From positions 1,850,001 to 1,914,000 of the forward strand of contig NZ_CP162488.1 of NCBI RefSeq assembly GCF_041242975.1: a DNA stretch of 64,000 nucleotides. The letters are read 5' to 3'. A model generated the notes under the pieces. The model worked only from the letters and a program-made list of their open reading frames with translations. It ran no database searches and was not told the origin of the DNA. The stretch comes from Xanthomonas sp. DAR 35659 (GTDB taxonomy: Bacteria; Pseudomonadota; Gammaproteobacteria; Xanthomonadales; Xanthomonadaceae). Below are positions 8,041 to 17,210 of the stretch, one piece after another. How positions within the stretch are numbered: position 1 is the stretch's first letter; each line of letters begins with the position of its first letter. The translations under genes and the position numbers were made by a program.

Positions 8041-9285
8041 ATGCCGTCGACGCCCCTGATCCACAACGACATCGTCATCTTCGGCCTGATCGCCGCCACA
8101 TTGGGCGCGGTGTTCTGGACCGCGGGGCGGCCGTCGGGGTTCTGGAAGCGCTTCTACGGCGTGGTGCCGGCGCTGCTGCTGTGCTACCTCATCCCCGGCA
8201 TCTACAACACCGTCGGCCTGATCGACGGTGGCAACAACCGGCTGTACGACCCGGTCGCACGCGACGTGCTGCTGCCGGCGGCGCTGGTGCTGCTCACCCT
8301 CACCATCGACCTCAAGGGCATCCTGCGCCTGGGGCCGAAACTGGTGGCGATGTACCTGGGCGCCTCCTTCAGCATCATGCTCGGCGCGGTGGTGGCGTTC
8401 CAGATCATGAAGTGGCTGCACCCGGTCACCGTGGCCGGCGACACCTGGGCCGGCATGGCCGCGCTGGCCGGCAGCTGGATCGGCGGCGGCGCCAACATGC
8501 TGGCGATGCGCGAGGTGTTCCAGGTCGACGCCACCACCTTCGGCCAGTTCGCGGTGGTCGACGTCGGCGTCGGCTACGTGTGGATGGCGTTGCTGATCTT
8601 CCTCGCCCCGCGCGCGGCGGCGATCGACGCGCGCAGCGGCGCCGACACCAGCGGCATCGACGACCTGCAACGGCGCATCGCGCAGTTCCAGGCGCAACAC
8701 GAGCGCGTGGCCAGCCTCACCGACCTGATGCTGATCGTGGCCATCGCGTTCGGCGCGGTCGGCCTGGCGCATGCCATCGCGGCGCCGGCCGCGGCCTGGT
8801 TCGACGCCAACGTCGCCTGGGCCAAGCAGTTCAGCCTGGGCTCGCCGTTCGTGTGGGTGGTGGTGCTGGCCACCACCATCGGCCTGCTGCTGAGCTTCAC
8901 CCGCGCGCGCACCCTGGAAGGCGCCGGCGCCTCGCGGATCGGCACGCTGCTGCTGTATTTCCTGATCGCCTGCATCGGCATGCAGATGGACCTGCTGGCG
9001 CTGTTCGATCGGCCCTGGATCTTCGCGCTCGGGCTGATCTGGCTCTGCGTGCACGTGGTGCTGCTGCTGGCGTTGGGCAAGCTGCTGCGGGTGCCGTTCT
9101 TCTACTTCGCGATCGGCTCGCAGAGCAACGTCGGCGGCCCGGCGTCCGCGCCGGTGGTGGCGGCCGCGTTCCATCCGGCGCTGGCGCCGGTCGGCGTGCT
9201 GCTGGGCACGATGGGGTATGCCACCGGCACCTATCTGGCGTATCTGGTCGGGATCACCTTGCGCGCGATGGCCGGCGTGGCATGA
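8041..9285 (+). CDS. DUF819-family integral membrane protein
   Basis: Polytopic inner-membrane protein of 414 residues with about 11 hydrophobic segments. Two internal regions share the family's Gly-rich motifs: GSWIGGGANMLAMREV (about residue 143) and GSQSNVGGPASAPVVAAAF (about 360). The pattern resembles DUF819 proteins (YjcL-like), which are related to cation/solute transporters but have no settled substrate. ATG at 8041 begins MPSTPLIHNDIVIF. The gene is convergent with the effector gene at 9374, and a REP pair sits in the 88-bp gap. I can assign only the family. Confidence 0.8.
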   Translation: MPSTPLIHNDIVIFGLIAATLGAVFWTAGRPSGFWKRFYGVVPALLLCYLIPGIYNTVGLIDGGNNRLYDPVARDVLLPAALVLLTLTIDLKGILRLGPKLVAMYLGASFSIMLGAVVAFQIMKWLHPVTVAGDTWAGMAALAGSWIGGGANMLAMREVFQVDATTFGQFAVVDVGVGYVWMALLIFLAPRAAAIDARSGADTSGIDDLQRRIAQFQAQHERVASLTDLMLIVAIAFGAVGLAHAIAAPAAAWFDANVAWAKQFSLGSPFVWVVVLATTIGLLLSFTRARTLEGAGASRIGTLLLYFLIACIGMQMDLLALFDRPWIFALGLIWLCVHVVLLLALGKLLRVPFFYFAIGSQSNVGGPASAPVVAAAFHPALAPVGVLLGTMGYATGTYLAYLVGITLRAMAGVA

Positions 9286-9289
9286 ACCC

Positions 9290-9360
9290 TGTAGGAGCGG
9301 CTTCAGCCGCGACCGAGGCTTTCCCGGGAATGCCCGGTCGCGGCTGAAGCCGCTCCTACA
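9290..9360. repeat. REP pair (B) between convergent genes
   Basis: TGTAGGAGCGGCTTCAGCCG on the left is mirrored by CGGCTGAAGCCGCTCCTACA on the right with an internal CCCGGG-containing loop. It lies between the convergent DUF819 and lipase genes and probably serves both as a transcript end. Both arms contain the sequence targeted by the IS110 element at 18 kb. Confidence 0.9.
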
Positions 9361-9373
9361 GAGGGGGATGCGG

Positions 9374-10570
9374 CTACTGCTGCATCGATACCCGACGCTG
9401 CGGCTCTTCCTGCTGTGGCGCACCCGCCTGCAGGTTCTGCTGCTGCAATTGGCCGACGTTGCGCTGCGCCGGTTCGCTGGCCGCGGCCGCGGTCTGCACC
9501 TGGCTGCGCAGGTGCGCCGGATCCTCGGGGCGGCCCTGCACCGCGAACAGGCGGTCGCCGTCGCGGCTGGGCAGCAACTGGTCGATCCGTTCCAGGCCGT
9601 CGCTGCCGGCGCGCGCGGCGACGCTGGCGGCGGTGTTGATGAAGCTGCCGTCGTCGCGCAGGCCGAGCCGCTCGCGCTGCCCGTCCAGTTGCACCACCGC
9701 ATCGTTGAACAGGCGGCTGCCCGGCGGCAGCGCGTGCTCCTGGCCCTGTGCCTGGGTCTGCGCTTCCAGCGACTGCGCCTTGATCACCGAATCGATGCCA
9801 TGCAGGTCCAGCCGATGCTTGAGCATCATGCCCGGCACCAGGCGCTGGCCGAACGACAGCGGGTCCGGATCCGACAACTGGATCTGATGCCCGGCCGCGT
9901 CGGGCATCACCCATTTCAGCGGAATGCTGTCTTCCTGCAGGTGGGTCAGCAGTTCGTTCTTGACGTGGTAGCCGCGGATCAGGCCGTCGGCGGCATAGGC
10001 CTTGGCCGCCGACGCGTCCAGGCCTTCCCGTTCCAGGGTGCGGTCGTTGACGCCGGCGGCGTTGTAGGTCACCGCCGGCACGTCGTTGACCATCGACGAG
10101 GCCGCGGCCAGGCCGCCGCCGAGCGAGTGCCCGGAGATCATCAGGTTCTCGCCGAACGCCTGCCTGGCCTGGCTGCCGAGCTGCATCGCCGAGGCGTACT
10201 GCGCGTCGGAGAACCCCAGGCCCTGGCCGATGTTGTGCTTCCAGTCCTTGCCTTCGTCGGTGCCGCAGAAGGCCAGCACCACGTTGCCCTGCGCGTTGCG
10301 GTACAGCGCCGCGTCGAAGCCGCTCTTGGCGTCGTGCAGCATGCCCGGGTCGATGCCGGCGCCCTGTACCGCGGCGTCGTCCATGCGGCTCCAGCCGCCG
10401 GGCAGTGGCGCGAACGTCTCCGCGCCACCGGCGCGGCGCTGCTCGGCGGTGGCGTACAGGTCCTGCAGCAGGGCGGGAAGTTGCGTGTCCACCGCCTGCG
10501 GCTGCTGGCCGCGGACGGCCTCGGCGAAGGGGGCGGAGGCGGTGGTGCCGGGAAGATCGTGCGTGCTCAT
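9374..10570 (-). CDS. Lipase effector with XVIPCD tail, probable X-Tfe of the antibacterial type IV secretion system
   Basis: 398 residues in two parts. Residues about 30-270 form an alpha/beta-hydrolase lipase with nucleophile Ser149 in ISGHSLGGG and a preceding FCGTDEGKDW loop. Residues about 285-398 match the Xanthomonadales VirD4-interacting domain (XVIPCD): FNDAVVQLDG, then LERIDQLLPSRDGDRLFAVQ, then a Q-rich tail ending RRVSMQQ. No signal peptide is present, as expected for a T4SS substrate. Such effectors are delivered into rival bacteria, here presumably to attack membrane lipids. The gene lies 34 bp downstream of an ankyrin-repeat protein, the expected place for its immunity partner. 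No T4SS structural gene lies in the window. The domain reading is by eye from motif order. Confidence 0.85.
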   Translation of the reverse strand: MSTHDLPGTTASAPFAEAVRGQQPQAVDTQLPALLQDLYATAEQRRAGGAETFAPLPGGWSRMDDAAVQGAGIDPGMLHDAKSGFDAALYRNAQGNVVLAFCGTDEGKDWKHNIGQGLGFSDAQYASAMQLGSQARQAFGENLMISGHSLGGGLAAASSMVNDVPAVTYNAAGVNDRTLEREGLDASAAKAYAADGLIRGYHVKNELLTHLQEDSIPLKWVMPDAAGHQIQLSDPDPLSFGQRLVPGMMLKHRLDLHGIDSVIKAQSLEAQTQAQGQEHALPPGSRLFNDAVVQLDGQRERLGLRDDGSFINTAASVAARAGSDGLERIDQLLPSRDGDRLFAVQGRPEDPAHLRSQVQTAAAASEPAQRNVGQLQQQNLQAGAPQQEEPQRRVSMQQ

Positions 10571-10604
10571 GCGCGGCTCCTTGCGTGTCTGGCGACCGTC
10601 CGCA

Positions 10605-11372
10605 TCAGCGGGTCGCTTCCAGGGGAATGGCGTGGGCGGTCAGCCACTCGCGCACCGCGGCGCGGGTCTGCTGCGCGGTGCTGTTGAGCAGCCGTTCGGG
10701 CGTGGTGAAGAAGTACGCCTGGAAGGTCTTCTGCTGCGCGTTGCGCAGGCTGGGATCGACCCCGGCCTGCAGCAGCTTCAGCACCCAGGGGTTGCCGGCG
10801 CCGCTCTGCGCGGCCAGGTGCAGCAGCGAGTTGCCGCTGGCGTCGACCCGGTGCGGATCGGCGCCGGCCTGCAGCAGCAACTGGATCTGTGCGTCGCGCT
10901 TGCTCTGCACGGCGCGGAACAGCGGCGTCCAGTTGCCGCGCGCGCTGACCGGATCCATCGGTGCGCCGTGCTGCAGCAGGATCGTGAGGTACTGCGGGTC
11001 CTTGGCCATCGCCGCCATGTGCACGACGGTTTCCTGGTCCATGCCCGGTTCGGCCGGATTGGCGCCGGCGTCCAGCAAGGCGGCGAGCGCGCGCGGCTGC
11101 TCGTGCCAGATCGCGTATTCGAGCAGGGTGACGTTCTGGTCGCCATGCGCGGACAGGTCCACGGTCGGCGCCAGCGCGGCGATGCGTGCGGCATCGCCGC
11201 GGGCGACGGCGGCGGCGATATCGGCGAGAGCGGGGTCGCGGAAGGCGACCGAATGATCCTGCAGGGTGGCTGACATGGCGGAATGCTCCTTGGCGCCGGG
11301 CGAGGCGGCGCATGAGACCGAGAAGAACATCGAGGTCGCAAGCGCGATCAGGGTGGGAAACCGCTTGCGCAT
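10605..11372 (-). CDS. Exported ankyrin-repeat protein, probable immunity protein of the lipase effector
   Basis: 255 residues. Residues 1-22 are a signal peptide (MRKRFPTLIALATSMFFSVS) followed by Cys21, which could be lipidated although the lipobox is weak. The mature part has about five ankyrin repeats, for example NVTLLEYAIWHEQPRALAAL (about 78-97), GNWTPLFRAV and GNSLLHLAAQ. It is first in a two-gene operon with the lipase effector (34-bp gap). Periplasmic ankyrin proteins are known immunity partners of Tle-type phospholipase effectors, so protection of the producer's own membranes is the likely role. An internal ATG (S-A-T-L-Q-D) could give a cytoplasmic form. The pairing is inferred from context. 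Confidence 0.75.
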   Translation of the reverse strand: MRKRFPTLIALATSMFFSVSCAASPGAKEHSAMSATLQDHSVAFRDPALADIAAAVARGDAARIAALAPTVDLSAHGDQNVTLLEYAIWHEQPRALAALLDAGANPAEPGMDQETVVHMAAMAKDPQYLTILLQHGAPMDPVSARGNWTPLFRAVQSKRDAQIQLLLQAGADPHRVDASGNSLLHLAAQSGAGNPWVLKLLQAGVDPSLRNAQQKTFQAYFFTTPERLLNSTAQQTRAAVREWLTAHAIPLEATR

Positions 11373-11698
11373 GGACGTCTCCTTTTCTGTTCGCGTTCCA
11401 GTTCCGATGGGGCGCAGTCCTCGCGTCCCGGACCGATGCTAGCAGCTGCCTCGCGGCGATTCGGTAAGGTTTTGTTACAGCGCACTTGGGTGCGCGGGGC
11501 ATACGCCGCGGCACTGCGGCGTGCGCTACTGCGGTCCCGCTTGCGGATGTGGTCCGATTCGCCGGCAAGCGATCTCGTTGCTCACTGCGCGTGGGTGCGA
11601 CGCGTGTCCACCACGTCCATCACGCGCGACCGGCACCGCGAGCACGCTGGTGTACATGCGCATCCCGGCATAATGCGGTTTTGCACGAGGATCTGGCG
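11373..11698. other. Divergent gap without visible genes
   Basis: These 326 bp separate the effector operon from the HAD gene and should hold both promoters. I see no convincing -35/-10 pair, repeat or small gene. GTAAGGTTTTGTTACAG (11464-11480) is a locally AT-richer candidate promoter area. Confidence 0.4.
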
Positions 11699-12385
11699 AT
11701 GACGGCGACTCCCTTCGACCTGTTGATCAGCGACTGCGACGGTGTGCTCGTCGACAGCGAGGTGCTGGCCGATCGGGTCATGCTCGACGCGCTCAGCGGC
11801 TACGTGCCGCGCGCCGAACTCGAGCAGTTCCTGGCCGGCAGCTTCGGCCAGACCGCCGAGGAGATCGTGGAGCGCGTGCAGCGGCATTTCGCGATCGCGC
11901 TGCCGCCGGGCACGTTCGAGGACATCCGGCGGCGTTCGGAGGCGCTGATCGCCGCCGAGGTGCAGCCGATCGATGGCGTGCGCGAGGCCTTGCTGGCGAT
12001 CGCGCTGCCGCTGGCGGTGGCGTCCAACAGCCATCGCCACAGCGTGGTCGCCTCGGTGGCGCGCGCGGGACTGAGCGAGCGCGTCGGCGGCAATATCTTC
12101 AGCGCCGACATGGTGGCGCGACCGAAGCCGGCGCCGGACGTCTACCTGCTGGCCGCGCACACGCTGGGCGTGGCGCCGGCGCGTTGCCTGGTGATCGAGG
12201 ACAGCGCGACCGGCGCGCGCGCCGCCCTGGACGCGGGCATGACCGTGATCGGCTTCACCGGCGCGGCGCATATTCCCGCCGGCCATGCCGCCACCCTGCG
12301 CGAACTTGGCGTCGCCGCGGTGATGCCGCACATGCGCGAATTGCCGCGCATCTACGCGGAGCTTGTGCGCGCCGCTGCGGCCTGA
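11699..12385 (+). CDS. HAD-superfamily sugar-phosphatase/phosphoglucomutase-like hydrolase
   Basis: 228 residues with all four HAD motifs: DCDGVLVDSE (motif I, residues 12-21, nucleophile Asp12), VASNSHRHS (motif II), KPAPDVYLLAAHTLG (motif III Lys) and VIEDSATG (motif IV). The cap begins right after motif I, so this is subfamily IA. Close relatives are small phosphatases acting on sugar phosphates, or beta-phosphoglucomutases. The RPKPAPDVYL context fits phosphatases such as YfbT/YniC. ATG at 11699 follows GAGG; the frame is open upstream but without family similarity. The gene stands alone and faces ybdD-cstA across a REP pair. The exact substrate is unknown. Confidence 0.88.
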   Translation: MTATPFDLLISDCDGVLVDSEVLADRVMLDALSGYVPRAELEQFLAGSFGQTAEEIVERVQRHFAIALPPGTFEDIRRRSEALIAAEVQPIDGVREALLAIALPLAVASNSHRHSVVASVARAGLSERVGGNIFSADMVARPKPAPDVYLLAAHTLGVAPARCLVIEDSATGARAALDAGMTVIGFTGAAHIPAGHAATLRELGVAAVMPHMRELPRIYAELVRAAAA

Positions 12386-12452
12386 AAGGCCGGGATTGGG
12401 AATTAGGGATTGGGGATTGGGGATTTTTCGCGAGTGCGCGGCGCATTTTTCC

Positions 12453-12523
12453 TGTTGTAGGAGCGGCTTCAGCCGCGACAGGTTCTGACAGGATCCGTCG
12501 CGGCTGAAGCCGCTCCTACAACA
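12453..12523. repeat. REP pair (C) between convergent genes
   Basis: TGTTGTAGGAGCGGCTTCAG on the left is mirrored by CTGAAGCCGCTCCTACAACA on the right. It sits between the convergent HAD and ybdD genes. GGGATTGGGGATTGGGG direct repeats lie just before it (about 12393-12425). Confidence 0.9.
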
Positions 12524-12670
12524 GCGAAGCGGCGATGCCTGTTGCCAGGCATCGCCGCGCATCGTCATCGCTTCAAGAGTGGGGCGCGCGCGCGTCGTCG
12601 GCGAACCGGATCGTACCGGCATCGGCGACCCACCACGAATCCCCACTCCCGAATCACGAATCCCGGCCCC

Positions 12671-12895
12671 TCAACAACACCGGAACCCGCTCTTGCCGCC
12701 ATACCGCGCCTCCTGGCGCTCGCGGAAAAAGGTCTTGTAGTCCATCGGCTGCCGGTCCGGATGTTTCTCCAGCACATGCCGCACGTAGTTGTCGTAGTCG
12801 GGGATGCCGCAGCACAGCCGCGCGGTCTGCACCAGGCGCCGCCACAGCCGGCGGTGCGCCTGGTACTGCCCGACCGGAACCAGGGCGCCGCTCAT
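12671..12895 (-). CDS. YbdD/YjiX-family small protein
   Basis: 74 residues with the family hallmarks [13 protein letters not shown] and [20 protein letters not shown], ending GFRCC. Members are encoded directly after CstA/BtsT pyruvate transporters and have been reported to be needed for transport activity. Its ATG at 12895 overlaps the cstA stop by one base (TGATG), so translation is probably coupled. Confidence 0.9.
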   Translation of the reverse strand: MSGALVPVGQYQAHRRLWRRLVQTARLCCGIPDYDNYVRHVLEKHPDRQPMDYKTFFRERQEARYGGKSGFRCC

Positions 12896-14967
12896 CACAG
12901 GTCCGCCATCTGGTGCGGCTGCAGCGCCACGTAGGGGGTTTCCCGGTCGCTGCGCTGCGGGTTGCGGCGCGCGGCGAGGATGGTCTTGACCGCGTAGATC
13001 AGCACCGAGATCACCACGAACAGGAACAGCGCGGTCAGCCCGGTGTTGACGTAGGCGTTGGTCACGATCTGCTGCATCTGCGCCACCGTCTTGGCCGGCG
13101 CGGTGATGGTGCCGCTGGCGATCGCGTCCTGGAACTTGTACGCCTGCGCCAGGAAGCCCTGCGCCGGGTTCGGGTCGAAGATCTTGATCAGCCCAGCGTA
13201 GGTGGTGCAGATCAGCAGCCACAGCGCCGGCACGATGGTGACCCAGGCGTAGCGGTCGCGCTTGAGCTTGAACAGCACCACCGTGCCCAGCATCAGCGCG
13301 ATGCCGGCCAGCATCTGGTTGGAGATGCCGAACAGCGGCCACAGCGTGCGGATGCCGCCGTAGGGATCCTTGACGCCGGTGTAGAGCAGGTAACCCCACA
13401 GCGCCACGCAACCGGCGGTGCCGATGATGTTGGCGCCCCACGACTCGGTCTTCTTCAGCGCCGGCACGAAGTTGCCGAGCAGGTCCTGCAGCATGAAGCG
13501 CCCGGCGCGGGTGCCGGCGTCGACCGCGGTGAGGATGAACAGCGCCTCGAACAGGATCGCGAAGTGGTACCAGAACGCCATCATGTCCTCGCCCGGCAGC
13601 AGCTGGTGCAGGATCTGCGCGATGCCCACCGCCAGGGTCGGGGCGCCGCCGGCGCGGGCCAGGATGGTGGTCTCGCCGATGTCGCGGGCGGTGGCTTCGA
13701 GCACGTCGGGGGTGATCGCAAATCCCCATTCGCTGACCTTGGCCGCGACCGCCACGACGTCATTGCCGACCATCGAGGCCGGCGCGTTCATCGCGAAGTA
13801 CACGCCCGGCTCGATGATCGAGGCGGCGACCAGCGCCATCACCGCGACGAACGATTCCATCAGCATGCCGCCGTAGCCGATGTAGCGCATGTGGCCTTCG
13901 TTGGCCAGCAGCTTCGGCGTGGTGCCCGAGGAGATCAGCGCATGGAAGCCGGACACCGCGCCGCAGGCGATGGTGATGAACAGGAACGGGAAGATGCCGC
14001 CGGTCCACACCGGGCCCATGCCGTTGTGCGCGTACTGGGTCAGCGCCGGCATCTTCAGGTCGGGCATGACCACCAGGATGCCGATGGCCAGGGCGATGAT
14101 GGTGCCGATCTTGAGGAAGGTGGACAGGTAGTCGCGCGGCGCCAGCAGCAGCCACACCGGCAGCACCGAGGCGACGAAGCCGTAGCCGATCAGCATCCAG
14201 GTGATCTGCACGTCGGTGAAGGTGAAGGCCGGGCCCCAGGTGGGATCGGCGGCGACCTTGCCGCCGAACCAGATCGCCGCCAGCAGCAGGATCAGGCCGA
14301 CGATGGAGATCTCGCCGATCTTGCCGGGGCGGATGTAGCGCATGTACACGCCCATCAGGATCGCGATCGGCATCGTCGCGATCACCGTGAACATGCCCCA
14401 GGGACTTTCCGCCAGCGCCTTGACCACCACCATCGCCAGCACCGCCAGGATGATGATCATGATCAGGAACGCGCCGAACAGGGCGATGGTGCCGGGAATC
14501 TGGCCCATTTCCTCGCGCACCAGGTCGCCGAGCGAGCGGCCGTTGCGGCGGCTGGACAGGAACAGCACCACGAAGTCCTGCACCGCGCCGGCGAACACCA
14601 CGCCGACCACCAGCCACAGCAGGCCGGGCAGGTAGCCCATCTGCGCGGCCAGCACCGGCCCGACCAGCGGCCCGGCGCCGGCGATGGCGGCGAAGTGGTG
14701 GCCGAACAGCACGTGCTTGTTGGTGGGCACGTAGTCCAGGCCGTCGTTGTTGAGCACCGCCGGGGTGGCGCGGGTGGGATCGAGCTGCATCACCTTGGTG
14801 GCGATGAACAGGCTGTAGAAGCGGTAGGCGATCAGATAGATCGAGACCGCGGCGACCACGATCCACAGCGCGTTGATGTGCTCGCCGCGGCGCAGGGCGA
14901 TGGTGCCCAGGCAGAACGCGGCCAGCACCGCGAGCGCGGCCCAGGCCAGTTTGGAAAACCCTTTCAT
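12895..14967 (-). CDS. cstA: CstA/BtsT-family carbon-starvation (pyruvate or peptide) transporter
   Basis: 690-residue inner-membrane protein with many hydrophobic segments. Family blocks are visible: [20 protein letters not shown] near the N-terminus, then [40 protein letters not shown] and [22 protein letters not shown] at 14967 (M-K-G-F-S-K) is chosen because GGGGAG lies about 9 nt upstream; an in-frame ATG ten codons earlier lacks one. CstA was first linked to peptide use in carbon starvation, and close homologues (BtsT, CstA) import pyruvate. It forms an operon with ybdD. No BtsSR-like regulators are adjacent, although a LytTR/LytS pair of that general type occurs at 62-63.8 kb. Confidence 0.92.
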   Translation of the reverse strand: MKGFSKLAWAALAVLAAFCLGTIALRRGEHINALWIVVAAVSIYLIAYRFYSLFIATKVMQLDPTRATPAVLNNDGLDYVPTNKHVLFGHHFAAIAGAGPLVGPVLAAQMGYLPGLLWLVVGVVFAGAVQDFVVLFLSSRRNGRSLGDLVREEMGQIPGTIALFGAFLIMIIILAVLAMVVVKALAESPWGMFTVIATMPIAILMGVYMRYIRPGKIGEISIVGLILLLAAIWFGGKVAADPTWGPAFTFTDVQITWMLIGYGFVASVLPVWLLLAPRDYLSTFLKIGTIIALAIGILVVMPDLKMPALTQYAHNGMGPVWTGGIFPFLFITIACGAVSGFHALISSGTTPKLLANEGHMRYIGYGGMLMESFVAVMALVAASIIEPGVYFAMNAPASMVGNDVVAVAAKVSEWGFAITPDVLEATARDIGETTILARAGGAPTLAVGIAQILHQLLPGEDMMAFWYHFAILFEALFILTAVDAGTRAGRFMLQDLLGNFVPALKKTESWGANIIGTAGCVALWGYLLYTGVKDPYGGIRTLWPLFGISNQMLAGIALMLGTVVLFKLKRDRYAWVTIVPALWLLICTTYAGLIKIFDPNPAQGFLAQAYKFQDAIASGTITAPAKTVAQMQQIVTNAYVNTGLTALFLFVVISVLIYAVKTILAARRNPQRSDRETPYVALQPHQMADL

Positions 14968-15107
14968 GCAGATCGCTCCCCGACGAGATTCCGGCAAGGG
15001 TCGCCCCGATGGCCTGGGGGGTCAATCCCGCGACACGCCCCGGCCCTAGTACTTTGGTCGTAGGCAACGCCTGCGGCGAGCGCCGGGCGCGCCCGCCATG
15101 CCGGGCG

Positions 15108-15578
15108 TCAGCGGTCCAGCGCCAGGCTGGCCGGCGTCATGTCCAGGCCCTGCACCAGCGATTGCAGCGATTGCAGTTCCTGCGCGTCGCTGGCGTCGAT
15201 CCAGACCTGCGCGTAGTGGCCCTTGCCTAGTTCGACCACGGTGACGCGGCGCGAGGCCAGGCCAGGCGCATTCACGCCGCCGAGGTCCGGGCGGTACCAA
15301 TGCACGCTTTCGCCGGCGATGCTGCCTTTCTCCTCGCGCAGGTTGCGCGCCAGCGGGATGTCCGGGTCGCGCGAGGTGAGCATCATGCCCAGCACCTGGC
15401 GGCCGTCGGCGGCCGTGGCGCGGCAGACGATGAAGCCCTTGTCGCTGCGTTCGTTCCACTGCAGGTTGGCCTGCGGCGGCAGTTGCGGACAGTTCTGCGC
15501 TTGCTGCGCCATGGCCGTGGCCGCCGCCAGGACGGCAGGCAGGACCGACAGGCCGGTGAGCCAGTGTGCAACCCTCAT
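15108..15578 (-). CDS. Uncharacterised exported protein
   Basis: 156 residues from the ATG at 15578 (MRVAHWLTGLSVLPA). A signal peptide with cleavage after A-M-A is evident, so the mature protein is periplasmic. The mature part has two cysteines (QNCPQ and FIVCR) that could pair, and the segments GKGHYAQVWIDASDAQ and EELQSLQSL-like helices near the C-terminus. I do not recognise the family. Alternative starts lie 5 and 9 codons upstream. It stands alone between cstA and pirin. Confidence 0.7.
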   Translation of the reverse strand: MRVAHWLTGLSVLPAVLAAATAMAQQAQNCPQLPPQANLQWNERSDKGFIVCRATAADGRQVLGMMLTSRDPDIPLARNLREEKGSIAGESVHWYRPDLGGVNAPGLASRRVTVVELGKGHYAQVWIDASDAQELQSLQSLVQGLDMTPASLALDR

Positions 15579-16210
15579 TCGCGATGTCCCCATGCGCCGC
15601 CGCAACCGCGGCGGGATCGATCTTCAGCGCACGCCGGCGCAGGCCGGCACGGCACGTCCCCCTCGTTCATCACGGGATCGGCGTGCAGTGCATACCCCTA
15701 CGCAATGCGTGTCCCGGTGCGCGGCTGCAGGTGCCTGGCCGCTGTCGGCACCATAGCCCAGCGGGCGGCACTTGACAATTGGAATGCGGATCGAAGGACG
15801 CCTGCCGCGGCGCCCCCGTGCGCAGCATTCGCTGAACGCGCTCAGCAGGCGCTGGCCGCTGCGCCGCCCGCGTCGCGGGATGCCGTTGTGCAGAGCTGTG
15901 TTCGCTCCGGCGAGCTAGCGGCGCCCTGCTGTGCTGCGGGCACTTTTTCCTGGTGGGAGAAGGACGCGCCACTAGCCCCTCTCCCGCCGGGAGAGGGGTT
16001 GGGGTGAGGGTTCGGCGCGAAAGCGACTCGCGGAGTTTGCTGGGCGGGGTCGCGGCCGGCGGCCGGCCCCGGTCGCGACGGGCGCTGCTGGCGTTGGGCG
16101 TCGCCGCTGGTACGCGGCGACGCGCACGCCTACCCGCGCCGCGGCCGGCCGCGATCGGCGGCCCGGTCCGGCCGATGCGATCGGTCTGCGCCGGCCGCGC
16201 CGGCCGGGCG
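15579..16210. other. Gene-free gap with a REP-like module
   Basis: I see no credible gene in these 632 bp. TTGACA at 15773-15778 has no matching -10 or plus-strand gene. The only clear structure is the module at 15971-16038. The part from 16040 to 16210 is very GC-rich and featureless. Confidence 0.55.
15971..16038. repeat. Inverted single copy of the 2.6-kb repeat, module A
   Basis: CTAGCCCCTCTCCCGCCGGG followed by AGAGGGGTTGGGGTGAGGGT and CGCGAAAGCGACTCGCGGAG is the reverse complement of the third copy near 2910-2972. It contains the CTCTCCC-GGGAGAG hairpin and the flanking CGACTCGCGGAG sequence, so the mobile or duplicated unit is larger than the hairpin itself. Confidence 0.85.
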
Positions 16211-17080
16211 CTACTTGCCCGGCTCGGGCAGCGGAATGAACTCCTGGTCGTCGCCGGGAATCAGGCCGAACCGGCCTTCGCGCCAGTCCTGCTTGGCCTG
16301 CTCGATGCGTTCGACGGAACTGGAGACGAAGTTCCACCACAGGTGGCGCGGCCCATCCAGCGGCTCGCCGCCCATCAGCATCGCCTTCAGCGGGGTCTTG
16401 GCGCGCAGCCGGCCGCGCGCGCCGGGTTCGGGCAGTACCAGGTAGCGCGCGGGGATGTCCACGCCGTCCAGTTGCGCCTCGCCTTCGAGCACGTACAGCG
16501 AGCGCTGCACGTGGCTGGTGTCCAGGTCGATCTCCGCGTCCGCGTCCAGATCCAGCGCCACGTTCAGCGTGTCGGCGAACACCTTGACCGGCGATTCCTC
16601 GCCGTAGGCGCGGCCGGCGATGACCCGCAGCCACACGCCGTCGCGGCGCTGCTGGGGCAGGGTGGCGGCGGCGTGGTGGTAGAACGCCGGCGCGGTTTCC
16701 TCGGCCGACTTCGGCAGCGCCACCCAGGTCTGCATGCCGTGCAGCGGATGCGCCTGCGCGCGCAGCGCGGTCGGCGTGCGTTCGGAATGGGAGATGCCGC
16801 GGCCGGCGGTCATCCAGTTGACGTCGCCGGCGCGGATCACCTGGTCCGAGCCGAGCGTGTCGCGGTGCCCGATCTCGCCGGACCACAGGAAGGTCACCGT
16901 GGCCAGGCCGATGTGCGGATGCGGACGCACGTCGACGCCGCGGCCGGGTTCGAAGATCGCCGGGCCCATGTGGTCGATGAACACGAACGGGCCGACACTG
17001 CGCGCCTGCAGGCTGGGCACCGCGCGGCGCACTTGGAAGTCGCCGATGTCGTGCACGCGGGGAGCGATCAGGGTGGTCAT
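16211..17080 (-). CDS. Pirin-family bicupin protein
   Basis: 289 residues with the pirin N-terminal cupin motif PFVFIDHMGPAIFEPG and RPHPHIGLATVTFLWSGEI, then GDVNWMTAGRGISHSERTP, which carries the metal-binding His and Glu residues. A C-terminal pirin domain follows (LYVLEGEAQLDG). Pirins bind iron; some are quercetin dioxygenases or redox-sensing regulators. ATG at 17080 (M-T-T-L-I-A-P-R) is preferred because the homologous region begins there, although the frame extends 19 codons upstream. It is not in an evident operon. The family is sure; the substrate is not. Confidence 0.9.
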   Translation of the reverse strand: MTTLIAPRVHDIGDFQVRRAVPSLQARSVGPFVFIDHMGPAIFEPGRGVDVRPHPHIGLATVTFLWSGEIGHRDTLGSDQVIRAGDVNWMTAGRGISHSERTPTALRAQAHPLHGMQTWVALPKSAEETAPAFYHHAAATLPQQRRDGVWLRVIAGRAYGEESPVKVFADTLNVALDLDADAEIDLDTSHVQRSLYVLEGEAQLDGVDIPARYLVLPEPGARGRLRAKTPLKAMLMGGEPLDGPRHLWWNFVSSSVERIEQAKQDWREGRFGLIPGDDQEFIPLPEPGK

Positions 17081-17210
17081 GGCGGGGCACTCGCGGCGAA
17101 CGGAGGGCGCAAGCTTCGCATGCCGGCGCGAGCGCATGCCCGGATGCGGGCAAGACGCAATGTTCCGCGGCGCGCGCCAGGTGCCGCCGTCGGTGCGTCC
17201 GCGGCGCGCG

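Noticed and set aside
12535..15063. An 842-codon open frame on the plus strand across cstA
   Set aside because: It lies opposite cstA, is rich in His, Arg, Gln and Asp as expected for the antisense of a GC-rich membrane gene, and has no family similarity.
15773..15800. Plus-strand promoter (TTGACA)
   Set aside because: No acceptable -10 at 16-18 bp and no plus-strand gene follows.
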